A DNA stretch of 64,000 bases from Flexistipes sinusarabici DSM 4947 (GCF_000218625.1 NC_015672.1:1364001-1428000), one strand, 5' to 3'. Counted from the first letter of the stretch, positions 33,609 through 46,219 are shown. The notes: generated by a model not told the origin, from the sequence alone. A program made the numbers and translations.

Positions 33609-33691
33609 TCTGACAGTATAAAAACAGTGGAAAATAACGTAACCGCCTTGTTTAACTGCCGGGTGTGTAAAATTTAATTGGTTCCGGTTTT

Positions 33692-33726
33692 ATAAAGGTA
33701 AAGGTAAAGGTAGAGGTAGAGGTTAA
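33692..33726. repeat. AGGTAA/AGGTAG hexamer tandem repeat
   Basis: Six units of a 6-bp repeat lie in the 279-bp gap between glnQ and the convergent ATP-grasp gene. An apparent minus-strand frame here encodes only LYLYLYLY from the repeat and is not a gene. Confidence 0.75.
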
Positions 33727-33887
33727 GACCTTTAATAGGGTTGAAGTTGTGGAGCCTTCTGCGGAAATGTGCAGTCTGGATTACTAAAATTAAAAGTTTT
33801 TTTACCATTGGATTTTGCTTTTGTGTCCACATCCACAAATAACAATAAATAAGCACCAGCACCTATATAATTAAACAGCCCACATAA

Positions 33888-36488
33888 TTAGCTGCTGTGC
33901 TTTATAAAAAGTCTCAACTTTTGGGTTTTAATATTTGACGTTAAATATAATGTTTTTTTGGGAAAATCTATTACTCTGATTGTCTCTTCCACTGCCTTTG
34001 AAACATCCACCAATTCCTTTGTAACAGAGTCGGTCTCTTTAAAATATTCGGAATCTATAAAACCACCGTCTTTCCTGGCAAAAACAGCAAGATAGAATAT
34101 ATTGGATTCGACAATATCCTGGAAAAAATGTGTTCCGAAGGATAATTCCGGCATGAGCCCTCCGGCTTCATATTCAATTTCGCCCAGTCCGTACATATTG
34201 TTTATATCTGAAAAACTCACTGGTATCCCCAGCTCCGGTGAGGTGGTTCCCCATCTTCCGGGACCCAAAACAAGAGTGTAGAATTTTTTCTTGACGGTCA
34301 TCTGTCTGTTTATTTCACCTATTTTTCTAGCTACCTCATGTTTATCCGTTGTGCTCAATGTTGAGTATTTGGTGGGGTCTATATATATGACTCTTCTGAT
34401 ATAATCACAGACATTACCCCCCATAAAATTTCCTTCAGTTTCTATTAGAATTTTATCCCCGGCGGATTTTTTCACTTTGATATTTTTGGCATCCGATGCA
34501 TTTGCCTGAAGAGGTCTGCACTGAACCAGATTGATTACATACGATTCGCTGTCCAGAAAACCAAGGGTGAATTCTATATCAACAGGACACTCATATTCAT
34601 CTTCAACAGTATTCATCATATCCGACATAATTGCCGGAAACTTACTTTTTAAGAGTTTGTTAAAGGTTAATACCCATATATCTTTGACTTCACCGCCTGA
34701 ATCGGCCAGCCTTCTCATTGTATCGAAATCCCTTTCGGCAATCCAGTTTAAGTCAAAAGGTATGTTTTCCTTGTCCAGCATATAAAATGAAACCATATGC
34801 TTGCCGCTGCTTCTGACATCCAGCACATCAAGATCTTTCTGGGCATATTTAAACATATTATCTTTATCCGAAAGGGGAACAAGTGAAGGGTTGTTTAGCG
34901 CCACAATGCGTGCATAATCCCCCTCAATTCTATTCACAGCCCGTGTACCCAATCCCATTACAATCCTCAGCATTCCGGCATCAGGGTCTATATCTTTACT
35001 CCAGACATAAGTGTTATAAGATAATCCTACGCCGGCAACATGGGGATAGTAATAGTAGCCATGGTAGCTGCCCGAAACCCGTTGAACAAGCAAAGCCATC
35101 ACTTCATCTTCATATTTCAGCCCCCTTTCGATACGGTAACTCAGGGCATCCTCACTCATCGCACTGGCATATATCTTTTTTAAGGAATGTATAAAATCTT
35201 CAAAGCGCTCATCCCTTGTCCCCTGGATGGGACAGAAAAAACTTTCATATTTTCCGGCAAAAGCATTTCCGAATCCATCTTCAAGAAGACTGCTGGAGCG
35301 TATTATAAAAGGATACTGCCCGAAATGATCAAGCATTTCGTGAAACTCATCCTTCACATCTTCCGGAAAATCTCCCTGCATAATAAGCTCTTCCAGTCTT
35401 TTGGCGGCACTGAAATATCCTTCATCTGTTTTTTGTTCCATGAAAATATCCCACCAGCCGTTATATATTATAAATGTATAAAAAATATCCGATCCGATAT
35501 AAAATGAATCGTGAGGTTCCAGTTGCTCTTCCCATTTTCCGGGATTGGTGTTATAAAGTATTTTACGCGCAAGGAGCATACCAACAGCTTTCCCCCCGAT
35601 AAACCCGGTACCTATCATCCTGTTTTTAATTTCCAGCAAGTCGTTGATAGTAAAATGTTTCTTAACCAATGAAAGTATCTTTTCGTCTCTGCCCATCAGT
35701 GCTTTTATAATCCTGTTAACGATTTCAGAGTCACTCCGATTCCCACTTCCCTGTTCAAATTTCTCCGCTTCCATAAAAATTCTGTCCCAGGAATCAAGTC
35801 TTCTATTTAGAATTGATCTGTTAACCGCACAAAGGGTGGAAGAAAGTTTCGTGGCCAGGTAACTGTTGTCAATGGGGATAAAATTTTCTTCATCCCTGCA
35901 TTCATGGGGGAGGAACATAGTGGGACTGTTTTTACCGAACACTTTATGCGGGTGAACATAATGGGTCCCTTCTCTGTTAAATACCTCTATTAAAACCTGT
36001 GCTGTCTTCCTGATTTTGGAGATTGTTTCAAAAGAATGGTAATGTTTCAGAATCGCAAAATATGCAACTGTATCAAGTTTGTATAAAAACGGGCATATAA
36101 CCATGAAAAAATTTGATATTGCAGCATCCGTAACCCATTCATACAGAAGGTCGGACAGTGAATCAAACACATAAAATACACTCTTACCATGTCTTTCCAC
36201 CTCCGAGTAAACCTCTTTGGTGAAGGATTCAAAGCCCACACCAGCTTCCAGCTTATGCTCGTCAACATATGAACGGCATTCCTCAGGAATCAGGTTTTCA
36301 TGTGAGGCAAAACGAAAGTACACTATTTTACGTTTATCTTGAACAGCCTGTTTTACAAAAGGAGCAACAAATCTGCTGTAATCTTTAATGGATGGGGAAA
36401 GCCAAACAACATTATCGCCTTTTGTCAAATTGTTTAATATCGTGTCAAGGCCGGATATTCCCGAACTGACCGGCGATTTATCACTCAA
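33888..36488 (-). CDS. KaiC/RecA-like plus PEP-synthase-type ATP-grasp fusion protein
   Basis: An 866-residue cytoplasmic protein. The N-terminal ~200 residues resemble KaiC (SGISGLDTILNNLTKGDNVVW), but the P-loop GPPGSGKT position reads SPSIKDYS, so it is probably non-catalytic. Residues about 285-665 match the PPDK_N/PEP-synthase ATP-grasp domain: GGKAVGMLLARK, PFIIRSSSLLEDGFGNAFAGKYESFF with the ATP-binding Arg, and DIEFTLG..INLVQCRPLQ. The swivelling phosphohistidine domain and the PEP-binding barrel are absent. A conserved-looking C-terminal domain (LGPGRWGTTSPELGIPVSFSDI) ends the chain. Function is unknown; it may phosphorylate a partner or signal energy state. Confidence 0.78.
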   Translation of the reverse strand: MSDKSPVSSGISGLDTILNNLTKGDNVVWLSPSIKDYSRFVAPFVKQAVQDKRKIVYFRFASHENLIPEECRSYVDEHKLEAGVGFESFTKEVYSEVERHGKSVFYVFDSLSDLLYEWVTDAAISNFFMVICPFLYKLDTVAYFAILKHYHSFETISKIRKTAQVLIEVFNREGTHYVHPHKVFGKNSPTMFLPHECRDEENFIPIDNSYLATKLSSTLCAVNRSILNRRLDSWDRIFMEAEKFEQGSGNRSDSEIVNRIIKALMGRDEKILSLVKKHFTINDLLEIKNRMIGTGFIGGKAVGMLLARKILYNTNPGKWEEQLEPHDSFYIGSDIFYTFIIYNGWWDIFMEQKTDEGYFSAAKRLEELIMQGDFPEDVKDEFHEMLDHFGQYPFIIRSSSLLEDGFGNAFAGKYESFFCPIQGTRDERFEDFIHSLKKIYASAMSEDALSYRIERGLKYEDEVMALLVQRVSGSYHGYYYYPHVAGVGLSYNTYVWSKDIDPDAGMLRIVMGLGTRAVNRIEGDYARIVALNNPSLVPLSDKDNMFKYAQKDLDVLDVRSSGKHMVSFYMLDKENIPFDLNWIAERDFDTMRRLADSGGEVKDIWVLTFNKLLKSKFPAIMSDMMNTVEDEYECPVDIEFTLGFLDSESYVINLVQCRPLQANASDAKNIKVKKSAGDKILIETEGNFMGGNVCDYIRRVIYIDPTKYSTLSTTDKHEVARKIGEINRQMTVKKKFYTLVLGPGRWGTTSPELGIPVSFSDINNMYGLGEIEYEAGGLMPELSFGTHFFQDIVESNIFYLAVFARKDGGFIDSEYFKETDSVTKELVDVSKAVEETIRVIDFPKKTLYLTSNIKTQKLRLFIKHSS

Positions 36489-36520
36489 AGAGCTCTCCTG
36501 TTGGACAATTTCTTAAAAGC

Positions 36521-36547
36521 AAAAAAGGGCTGCTTAAATGCAACCCC
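36521..36547 (-). terminator. gdhA terminator
   Basis: On the minus strand, GGGTTGC-(ATTTAA)-GCAGCCC with one G-U pair is followed by TTTTTT, between gdhA and the downstream ATP-grasp gene. Confidence 0.75.
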
Positions 36548-36594
36548 TTAACATTATATCAACTAAAAAACAGACTCAATGTTTAATTTAGGAT

Positions 36595-39286
<2,692 letters not shown>

Positions 39287-39291
39287 AAACT

Positions 39292-39360
39292 GCCTCCTTT
39301 TTCTTTTTTGTTAGTGCTTTATGGTAAATTCACTATACAGGAAAAAGGAGGCTTATTCAA
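39292..39360 (-). promoter_or_regulatory. IS4 transposase promoter and anti-SD fold-back arms
   Basis: On the minus strand, -35 TTGAAT (39355-39360), a 17-bp spacer and -10 TATAGT (39332-39337). A perfect 12-bp inverted repeat pairs 39341-39352 with 39292-39303. The latter is the transposase Shine-Dalgarno (GAAAAAGGAGGC). The former sits in the promoter spacer, so it is absent from native transcripts but present in read-through RNA. Confidence 0.7.
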
Positions 39361-39575
39361 TCACTTATCTTCATCTTTTACCTTTCTTTACAAATACTTA
39401 TCAAATATCTTTTTGAGAAAATGGGAGGGTGCCAAGTTGCTTTACTATATCAAAAAATTTCGCACTATTTTTTAATATTATTAGGAGAAAGTCAACAGAA
39501 AATCTTTTGTTACAACGATTAATAATATGTAGAATACTATTTTTAATTAATAATTTCAGATTTTACTTTAGCAAT

Positions 39576-40361
39576 TCAGATGATTTGAAAGGTATAATAT
39601 GAGTTATTAATTTCTTTTCCTGAACTGTCGTAATTTTTTTCATAAAACTCAACATTATCATTGTAATCTATGAGAATTACACTTGATGAGCGGGTACCGT
39701 AACCGTTTATTCTCACAAAAATAGGTGATAACTCTTTTTCAAACTCCTCAGAGACACCGGTAAAAGGAAGCTCCCTCTTTTCAGGTTTTTTGTCATCACG
39801 GAGCATTTCAAAAAGGCTATCAATCTGCACATCCTCACATGAAATAATTTCTTTAAAAAGCCTTTTGCCTCTGTTTATCTTAGGCCAGGGGGTATCCAGG
39901 GTAGCATTGCTTAAGCCATAAATGCCTTCTGAGATCGGCAGGAGAGAGTTAGCTCTGTTGCTGAAGTAATACATTTCATCACTGCTGCCGAATAAAAGAT
40001 TAAAACCTTCATACCGATTTTTCTTTAAATCAAGTTGTTTGGCGTAACTTAAAGGGTCATCATTCCCCTGTAGAAAATTTTTTACAATGAGGCCGCGGGA
40101 TGTTTTTTTCGGATCTTTTGCAGTACCTTCCCTGAAATTTGTAAGAGCGGCAAAACGCCCGGATTTTGTGACACCGAGCCATGTCCCGCCGCTCTGTAAA
40201 TCTCTTCCAGCCAGAATTCTGTTACTTTCATCCTTTTTATACGAATCTGAGCGCCAACAATGAAGTTTTTCCGTTTTTCGATTATAAAATTCATCCCTGT
40301 TGGCACAGAAAATCAGCTTATTTTTATTGTGCGCTTTAAAGCTGAATACGATAAAACACAT
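39576..40361 (-). CDS. NRDE/TANGO2-family protein
   Basis: A 261-residue protein beginning MCFIVFSFKAHNKNKLIFCANRDEFY. The MC start and NRDE motif define the family, which resembles N-terminal-nucleophile hydrolases. Further motifs are ILAGRDLQSGGTWLGVTKSGRFAALTNFRE and the C-terminal RSSSVILID. The human homologue TANGO2 is tied to heme/lipid homeostasis; the bacterial role is not established. Three bases after the aldehyde dehydrogenase stop, so one operon. Confidence 0.88.
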   Translation of the reverse strand: MCFIVFSFKAHNKNKLIFCANRDEFYNRKTEKLHCWRSDSYKKDESNRILAGRDLQSGGTWLGVTKSGRFAALTNFREGTAKDPKKTSRGLIVKNFLQGNDDPLSYAKQLDLKKNRYEGFNLLFGSSDEMYYFSNRANSLLPISEGIYGLSNATLDTPWPKINRGKRLFKEIISCEDVQIDSLFEMLRDDKKPEKRELPFTGVSEEFEKELSPIFVRINGYGTRSSSVILIDYNDNVEFYEKNYDSSGKEINNSYYTFQII

Positions 40362-40364
40362 CGG

Positions 40365-41792
40365 TCAGCCTATATTAAATACTACCATTTTTATATTGGT
40401 CATATCTTCAATGGCAAACTTAACCCCTTCTCTGCCGATACCGCTCATTTTGTTGCCGCCATAAGGCATATGATCCACCCTGAATATAGAGGTATCATTT
40501 ATCATAACACCGCCAACATCCAGGTTATCTATGGCGTAGTATGCTTTTTTGATATTATTAGTGTAAATCCCTGTCTGAAGCCCGTAATCTGAATTTTCAA
40601 CCAGTTTGACAGCTTCATAATAATCGTCAAAACTTACTATTGAAACTACCGGAGCAAACACCTCCATACACATAACTTTCATTTCATCAGTTACATTTGT
40701 CAGTACTGTCGGTTCCATCATCCGGCCTTCTCTTTTGCCCCCGGCGATAACCTGCGCTCCTTCTTTTACAGCCTCTTTAACCCATGTTTCAGCTCTTTCG
40801 GCTTCACTTTCTTCAATCATGGGTCCCACATCACAATCTTTCTCCAGCGGATTACCGAATTTAAGCTTATTAACTTCTTCAACGAAAAGCTCTTCAAACT
40901 GCTTTAAAACATTTTTGTGGACATATATTCTTTGCAGTGAAATACAAACCTGGCCGGAGTTTGCAAAAGCACTGGCTGCACATCTTGCCGCAGCCTTTTT
41001 TAAATCAGCGTCTTCATCAATTACAGTGGCAGAATTATTCCCAAGCTCAAGTGTGACTTTCTTAATACCGGCCTTCTTGGTAATCTGATCGCCAACTTCA
41101 GGTGATCCGGTAAAACTTATTTTTTTACACTCCGGATGTGTTACTATCATATCCCCCACCACAGAGCCGGAACCGATTACAACATTAAAAACACCTTTTG
41201 GCAGTCCGCAGTCCTCAAGAATTTCAGCCAGAATAAGAGATGTCACAGGTGTTGTTGAAGCAGGTTTTAACACAACGCTGTTACCAGCCGCTATTGCCGG
41301 GGCCACTTTATGCCCGACAAGATTCAGGGGAAAATTAAACGGTGTAATTGCCCCTACAACTCCCAGAGGCTCTCTGAAATAATATCCTCTGCGATTTTCA
41401 CCGAATTTGCTGGCATCCAGCGGGATTGTTTCTCCATGTATACGTTTTGCCTCTTCTGCAGCAAATTTGAACGTTTCGGCTCCTCTTAAAACCTCATTGA
41501 GTGAATATTTCCATGCTTTTCCCGCTTCTTTGCATATTGTTTCAGCTATTTCATCCTGTCTGTCCAGAATTTTCAGATAAGCTTTTTCAAGCACTTCCGC
41601 CCTTTTATGAGCCGGATATTTTTTAAAATCCGCGAAAGCTGATTTTGCATTTAAAATTGCTTCTTCAACCATATCCCTGTCACATTTTGGAACTTTGGCG
41701 AAAACCTCTCCGCTGTATTTGTCAATCACATCAATCTGCTCACCGGTATCAACCCATCTTCCGTCTACATATGTTTTCCATGTTTCAGCCAT
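40365..41792 (-). CDS. NAD(P)-dependent aldehyde dehydrogenase
   Basis: A 475-residue ALDH-superfamily enzyme. PFNFPLNLVGHKVAPAIAAGNSVVLKPAS is the nucleotide site. The general-base Glu is in VTLELGNNSA (about 250) and the catalytic Cys in NSGQVCISLQR (about 282). It resembles the lactaldehyde/glyceraldehyde-3-phosphate (non-phosphorylating) branch, but substrate is not certain. The ribosome site is AAGGGGG. Followed directly by the NRDE gene. Confidence 0.9.
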   Translation of the reverse strand: MAETWKTYVDGRWVDTGEQIDVIDKYSGEVFAKVPKCDRDMVEEAILNAKSAFADFKKYPAHKRAEVLEKAYLKILDRQDEIAETICKEAGKAWKYSLNEVLRGAETFKFAAEEAKRIHGETIPLDASKFGENRRGYYFREPLGVVGAITPFNFPLNLVGHKVAPAIAAGNSVVLKPASTTPVTSLILAEILEDCGLPKGVFNVVIGSGSVVGDMIVTHPECKKISFTGSPEVGDQITKKAGIKKVTLELGNNSATVIDEDADLKKAAARCAASAFANSGQVCISLQRIYVHKNVLKQFEELFVEEVNKLKFGNPLEKDCDVGPMIEESEAERAETWVKEAVKEGAQVIAGGKREGRMMEPTVLTNVTDEMKVMCMEVFAPVVSIVSFDDYYEAVKLVENSDYGLQTGIYTNNIKKAYYAIDNLDVGGVMINDTSIFRVDHMPYGGNKMSGIGREGVKFAIEDMTNIKMVVFNIG

Positions 41793-42206
41793 TTATTATC
41801 CCCCTTTCATTATTCATTATCTAAATTATACAACAATACAGGCTTTTTTCAACAGACGACATTATTCAGTTAAAAGCCGTGGTGCGTTAATACCGTGATG
41901 CGTGACGCGTGATGGGTTATAAAATATTTTAAAGCTCTCCTATGTTCTTTTATGTTATGGTGGTTGCCACAAAGTTTATTAAGGATATATAAAATAAAAA
42001 GGTTAGGGACAGAGGACTCAACGTTCAAAATTACTTAATACTTAGTACTTAACACTTAACACTTAAACTTAGTACTTGTTTAAAATGAGAAAAAATAAAA
42101 TATTTTATTTACAAATGATCTTTATCAGCTAAATTATTAACAGTGAAATAGAGGTTTTAAACGGGTTACATATCAATCTCAAACAAATCTATCTAAAGAG
42201 GTTATT
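41793..42206. other. 414-bp divergent intergenic region
   Basis: It holds a GTGATGCGTGACGCGTGATGGG word block (about 41880-41919) and an ACTTAAT/ACTTAGT/ACTTAAC heptamer array (42032-42078). A perfect 18-bp AT-only palindrome (AAATAAAATATTTTATTT, 42093-42110) follows, then the ribosome site for the FAD oxidase gene. No gene visible. Confidence 0.65.
42032..42078. repeat. ACTTAAC/ACTTAGT heptamer tandem repeat
   Basis: Six or so imperfect 7-bp units. The same ACTTAGTACTTAATAC wording recurs near 62500-62517. Confidence 0.7.
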
Positions 42207-45032
42207 ATGCCGCACCTTACAAACAATATATTCGATGAGCTGCTGGAAAATATTAAAGGCGATGTCCATGTTGACAAATTACGCAGAAGCATGGTGGCCA
42301 CAGACGGCAGTATTTACAAAGTTGAGCCCGCATGTGTTGTATATCCCAAAGATGAGGAAGATGTCAGACATGCCCTTGGGTTTGCCTATAATTACGGTTT
42401 ATCAGTTCATTCCCGTGGAGCAGGAAGCGGGCTTTGCGGTTCCGCTATAGGAAAAGGACTGATTCTGGATTTTTCAAAATACATGAATAAACTGCTCAAA
42501 ATAGATTACGAAAATCAGTATTTTGAATGTGAGCCCGGCTATCGTTTCGGCGAATTGGAAGAGGAGTTAAAAGGAAGCGGCCTATTTTTCCCACCGGATC
42601 CATCCAGCGGGGAATATGCCACTTTCGGAGGGATGTTCGGAACAAACGCCAGCGGAGCACATTCAGTAAAATACGGCAATGTAAGCGATTATATTGAAGA
42701 TGCCTTTTTTTATCTCAGTGACGGATCAGGTTATAGTCTGTCAAAAATCAGAGAAATGGAAATCCAAAAACTCCCTGACACTTTCAGAAAACTGGCATTT
42801 TTATATGAAAACAACAAAAGTATTATACATAACAACTATCCCAACGTAAAATACAATGTTTCCGGTTACAACATGAGAGATCTTGTAAACAACAACAAAC
42901 TTGATCTTTCAAAACTGATCGCAGGTTCGGAAGGCACGCTGGCAGTTGTTACCAAAATGCGGTTTCGCCTAAAGAAAAAACCTGCTTTCAACAGCCTGAT
43001 CGTTGCTTATTTCGATGATATCGTGTCCTCATCAAAAGCCGTTCAGCAAATTCTCCCCATGAAACCCTCCGGCATTGAAATAATGGATAAATCCCTCCTT
43101 CAAATTGCAAAGGATAACGATGAGACACTTCGGGATAAAATCCCCGACGGAGTAGACAACGTTCTGCTGATTGAGTTTGACGGCAATGATAAAGATAAAT
43201 TGGAAAACACTTCCCAGCAGGCTCAGGACATGCTCAGAGACGAATCATTGACGGAAAATATCTATCTCGCCATTACCGAAGAGGATAAAGCCAAATTCTG
43301 GGCTATCAGAAAAGCGGCAGTGCCTATTTTGTACAAATTAAAGGGAAAGAAAAAAATTCTCGCACTGATTGAGGATGCAGCCGTTCCTACGGACAAGCTG
43401 GTTGAATACTTTGAAGGTGTCTATGCTATTCTCAAAAAAAACAGTGTGGACTTTGTTGTTTACGGACATATTGCAAAAGGGCTGATGCACACCAGACCGC
43501 TTCTTAATTTGAAAGACCCCCATGATATCGATTTACTGAAAAATATAGCTGATGATTTTTTCTCTCTTATTAATTCCCTGGGAGGATCTATTTCAGGAGA
43601 ACACGGAGACGGCAGAATAAGAACCCAATACATTAAAAAGCAGTACCCTGAGATTTATGAACTGTTTCACGATGTAAAACATTTATTTGATGAATCCAAT
43701 CTGTTTAACCCTGAAATAAAAACACATCATGACAACAATCAAATTTCTAAATTTCTCCGGTACGGAAAGGACTACAGAAGCGAAGACTTGAAAAATAAAC
43801 TTCTTATGTGGCCGGAGCAATTTGTGGATGAAGTTGAAAAATGTCACGGATGTTCCAAATGCACCACTGTCACCACGGCTACAAGAATGTGCCCCATCTA
43901 TAAATTCACAAGAGATGAAGCAGCATCGCCGAAAGCCAAAGCCAATATACTAAGAATGCTGATCAGCGGTTCAATAGATGAAGAAAGTCTGTACGAGAAA
44001 GCTTTTCAACACGTAATCGATCATTGTGTCAACTGCGGAAGCTGTTACAGTGAATGCCCCTCCAATGTTAACATACCAAAAATGTCCATTGAGGCCAGAG
44101 GACAGTATGAAAAGAAATTCGGCTCTTCCCTGGAAAACAAACTTATTGTCAATGCCGAATTGGCCGGCCGTACAACGAGAAAATTCTCAAAATTTATTGG
44201 CTTTCCCATGAAACTGAAAGCTGCAAGAAAAATCGGGGAAATTTTCACCGGTGTCAGTGCAGAAAGGGAATTCATCACATTTCCTTCAAAATCATTGTAC
44301 GAAAGGGTTTCTCATAAAGAAGGCGCAGGAGATATTAAAGTACTTTACTTTGCCGGATGTTACGCATCCTATATTAAACCTGAAATAGGAGAAGCAGCGG
44401 TAAAAGTTCTGGAAAGAATGGCAGTTGAAACGATAATACCGGAACAGCACTGCTGCGGATTACCCATGCTTTCGAAAGGGATGGTAAGAAAGGCAAAAAA
44501 CAAGATAAAAGCCAATCTAGAAAAATGGGGAAAACTGCTTGAAAATGTGGATTACGTAGTGGTAACATGCTCCTCCTGTGGATTAAGTCTCACACAGGAA
44601 TGGAGCTATCTTGTTGATGATGATACGATAGATGTGATAAAAGATAAATTTATTCACATCAGTGATTTTATAAACAAGTTCCGCTCAAGATTGCAGCTTA
44701 ACGAAACAAGTAAGAAGATAGCATATCATATGCCCTGTCATCTCAAACTTCAGAAAGCCTGCAACAGCTCAATAGATATGCTCTCCTCAATAAGCGGGAT
44801 GCAGGTGGAAGATTTGGCAAGTCACTGCTGCGGGATAGCCGGAAGCTGGGGGATTTCTGCAAAAAATTACCCCCTGAGTGTGGAAATTGCCTCCCCAATG
44901 ATAAACAAACTGAATACTTCTGAGGCTGATTACGGCGTAACAGACTGCCCTACCTGCAGAATGCAGATGGAGCATTTAAGCTCTAAAAAAATAAAACATC
45001 CGGTGGAAGTGCTGTCAGAATGTTTAAAATAA
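42207..45032 (+). CDS. FAD-linked oxidase / Fe-S / CCG-domain fusion (D-2-hydroxyacid dehydrogenase-like)
   Basis: A 941-residue protein joining GlcD- and GlcF-like parts. The FAD-binding PCMH domain (about 25-250) has YPKDEEDVRHALGFAYNYGLSVHSRGAGSGLCGS. An FAD-oxidase C-terminal domain ends near 510 with GSISGEHGDGRIR. Two ferredoxin-type clusters follow, CHGCSKC..MCP (about 548-565) and CVNCGSCYSECP (about 609-620). Two CCG domains have CCGLP (about 750) and CCGIAG (about 875). This is the YdiJ/Dld-type layout. It probably oxidises D-lactate, glycolate or another 2-hydroxyacid and feeds electrons to quinone or cytochrome. First gene of a long operon. Confidence 0.88.
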   Translation: MPHLTNNIFDELLENIKGDVHVDKLRRSMVATDGSIYKVEPACVVYPKDEEDVRHALGFAYNYGLSVHSRGAGSGLCGSAIGKGLILDFSKYMNKLLKIDYENQYFECEPGYRFGELEEELKGSGLFFPPDPSSGEYATFGGMFGTNASGAHSVKYGNVSDYIEDAFFYLSDGSGYSLSKIREMEIQKLPDTFRKLAFLYENNKSIIHNNYPNVKYNVSGYNMRDLVNNNKLDLSKLIAGSEGTLAVVTKMRFRLKKKPAFNSLIVAYFDDIVSSSKAVQQILPMKPSGIEIMDKSLLQIAKDNDETLRDKIPDGVDNVLLIEFDGNDKDKLENTSQQAQDMLRDESLTENIYLAITEEDKAKFWAIRKAAVPILYKLKGKKKILALIEDAAVPTDKLVEYFEGVYAILKKNSVDFVVYGHIAKGLMHTRPLLNLKDPHDIDLLKNIADDFFSLINSLGGSISGEHGDGRIRTQYIKKQYPEIYELFHDVKHLFDESNLFNPEIKTHHDNNQISKFLRYGKDYRSEDLKNKLLMWPEQFVDEVEKCHGCSKCTTVTTATRMCPIYKFTRDEAASPKAKANILRMLISGSIDEESLYEKAFQHVIDHCVNCGSCYSECPSNVNIPKMSIEARGQYEKKFGSSLENKLIVNAELAGRTTRKFSKFIGFPMKLKAARKIGEIFTGVSAEREFITFPSKSLYERVSHKEGAGDIKVLYFAGCYASYIKPEIGEAAVKVLERMAVETIIPEQHCCGLPMLSKGMVRKAKNKIKANLEKWGKLLENVDYVVVTCSSCGLSLTQEWSYLVDDDTIDVIKDKFIHISDFINKFRSRLQLNETSKKIAYHMPCHLKLQKACNSSIDMLSSISGMQVEDLASHCCGIAGSWGISAKNYPLSVEIASPMINKLNTSEADYGVTDCPTCRMQMEHLSSKKIKHPVEVLSECLK

Positions 45033-46219
45033 TAACTTTTTTGCTTCTTTTCACAAGTATGCTTTATGCCGGCGTGGAAAATTACCTTATTGGGCTGAAT
45101 GCTTATAAAGACGGCTTTGACAGTATAGCTGAAGAAAATCTGCAAACCTATCTGAAAAATGCAGCAGATGAGGAAAAAGCTCGATTTGCCAAATATATTT
45201 TATACAAAATAAACCTTCAGAATAACAATTACGGTAAAGCCTATGAATATTTAGAACAAATAGAAGGTATTAACGATAAGCGTTTTGATTTAACCCAAAT
45301 GAAAATCGACAAAATGAAAGTATTATTAAACACAGACTGCTCAAAAGCTTCCGATTATCTTATTAATGCCATCGGCGGCAGTATTGCTTCACTATATCTG
45401 AAATCAAAGTGCCCTGTAAACGATAGAATTGTCTCCAGAATATCCGGAAGTAATGTATCGGACAAAATCAAAGCTGCATACACAATAAAACTGGCCGATA
45501 ATCCGGGGCTTGCATATCAGATTGCAAAAAACACTTCGTTTGAACAGCTTGATAAAAATACAATAAAATATCTCGGTCTGTTATTTTATAAAAACGGTCG
45601 TTACGATATTTTCTGGAAAGCGTATAAGTATTACAAAGATGATCGTTTTGTTAATCTGGCACTGAACAGAATCTTTGAAACAGGTGATTATAAAGGTTTT
45701 ATAGAAAGCTTTGTCTACAATGAGCCGAAATTTAAAATCAGTGGTGAAAACTACTGCAGAGCTGTAAAAAGCCGGATAGAGCTGGGAGAGAATTTTAATT
45801 GCAGTTGGATTGACAAATGTTATCCTGATAAGAATAAAGAATATATACAGTCGAAGTTTGCCTGTCTTTTACAGAATAAAAGCAGCAAAACAAAGGATTT
45901 AATTAATAATAATTTTGAAAAGGAAAAAGACTTTTTCTGCAAGCAAAGCGGTAATATCATTTCAGAGGGATATTACAATTCCGAAACAATATCCGGATTC
46001 AGAAGCTGCGGGAATAAATATAAGCTGGCTGAACTTCTGCTCAGGAAAAAACGCACGGAGGATGTATTAAATTTGCTGAAAAATGATAACAGCGACAAAA
46101 GTCTTTACATAAAAGCGAAAGCATATATTTTAGCTGGTGACTTGGAAAAAGCCAAACAAACTGCTGAAAGAATAAACGAACAAAAACTGAAAAACAGTCT
46201 TTTTAAGAATAACAATTAA
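45020..46219 (+). CDS. exported alpha-solenoid protein of unknown function
   Basis: A 399-residue protein with signal peptide MFKIITFLLLFTSMLYA. The mature part is almost all helical and repeat-like: pairs such as YLIGLNAYKDGFDSIAEENLQTYLKN and YIKAKAYILAGDLEKAKQTAERI fit TPR/SEL-like helices at both ends. Several Cys (about 107, 130, 248, 264, 270, 289) could form periplasmic disulfides. It overlaps the oxidase gene by 13 bp and precedes miaB by 9 bp. No family was recognised. Confidence 0.75.
   Translation: MFKIITFLLLFTSMLYAGVENYLIGLNAYKDGFDSIAEENLQTYLKNAADEEKARFAKYILYKINLQNNNYGKAYEYLEQIEGINDKRFDLTQMKIDKMKVLLNTDCSKASDYLINAIGGSIASLYLKSKCPVNDRIVSRISGSNVSDKIKAAYTIKLADNPGLAYQIAKNTSFEQLDKNTIKYLGLLFYKNGRYDIFWKAYKYYKDDRFVNLALNRIFETGDYKGFIESFVYNEPKFKISGENYCRAVKSRIELGENFNCSWIDKCYPDKNKEYIQSKFACLLQNKSSKTKDLINNNFEKEKDFFCKQSGNIISEGYYNSETISGFRSCGNKYKLAELLLRKKRTEDVLNLLKNDNSDKSLYIKAKAYILAGDLEKAKQTAERINEQKLKNSLFKNNN

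Noticed and set aside
33674-33862. 62-codon minus-strand frame ending in LYLYLYLYLY
   Set aside because: It is a translation of the AGGTAA/AGGTAG hexamer repeat with no ribosome site or family features.
42093-42110. 18-bp AT-only palindrome as a specific operator
   Set aside because: A perfect palindrome, but composed only of A/T in an AT-rich gap; chance is too likely to propose a function.
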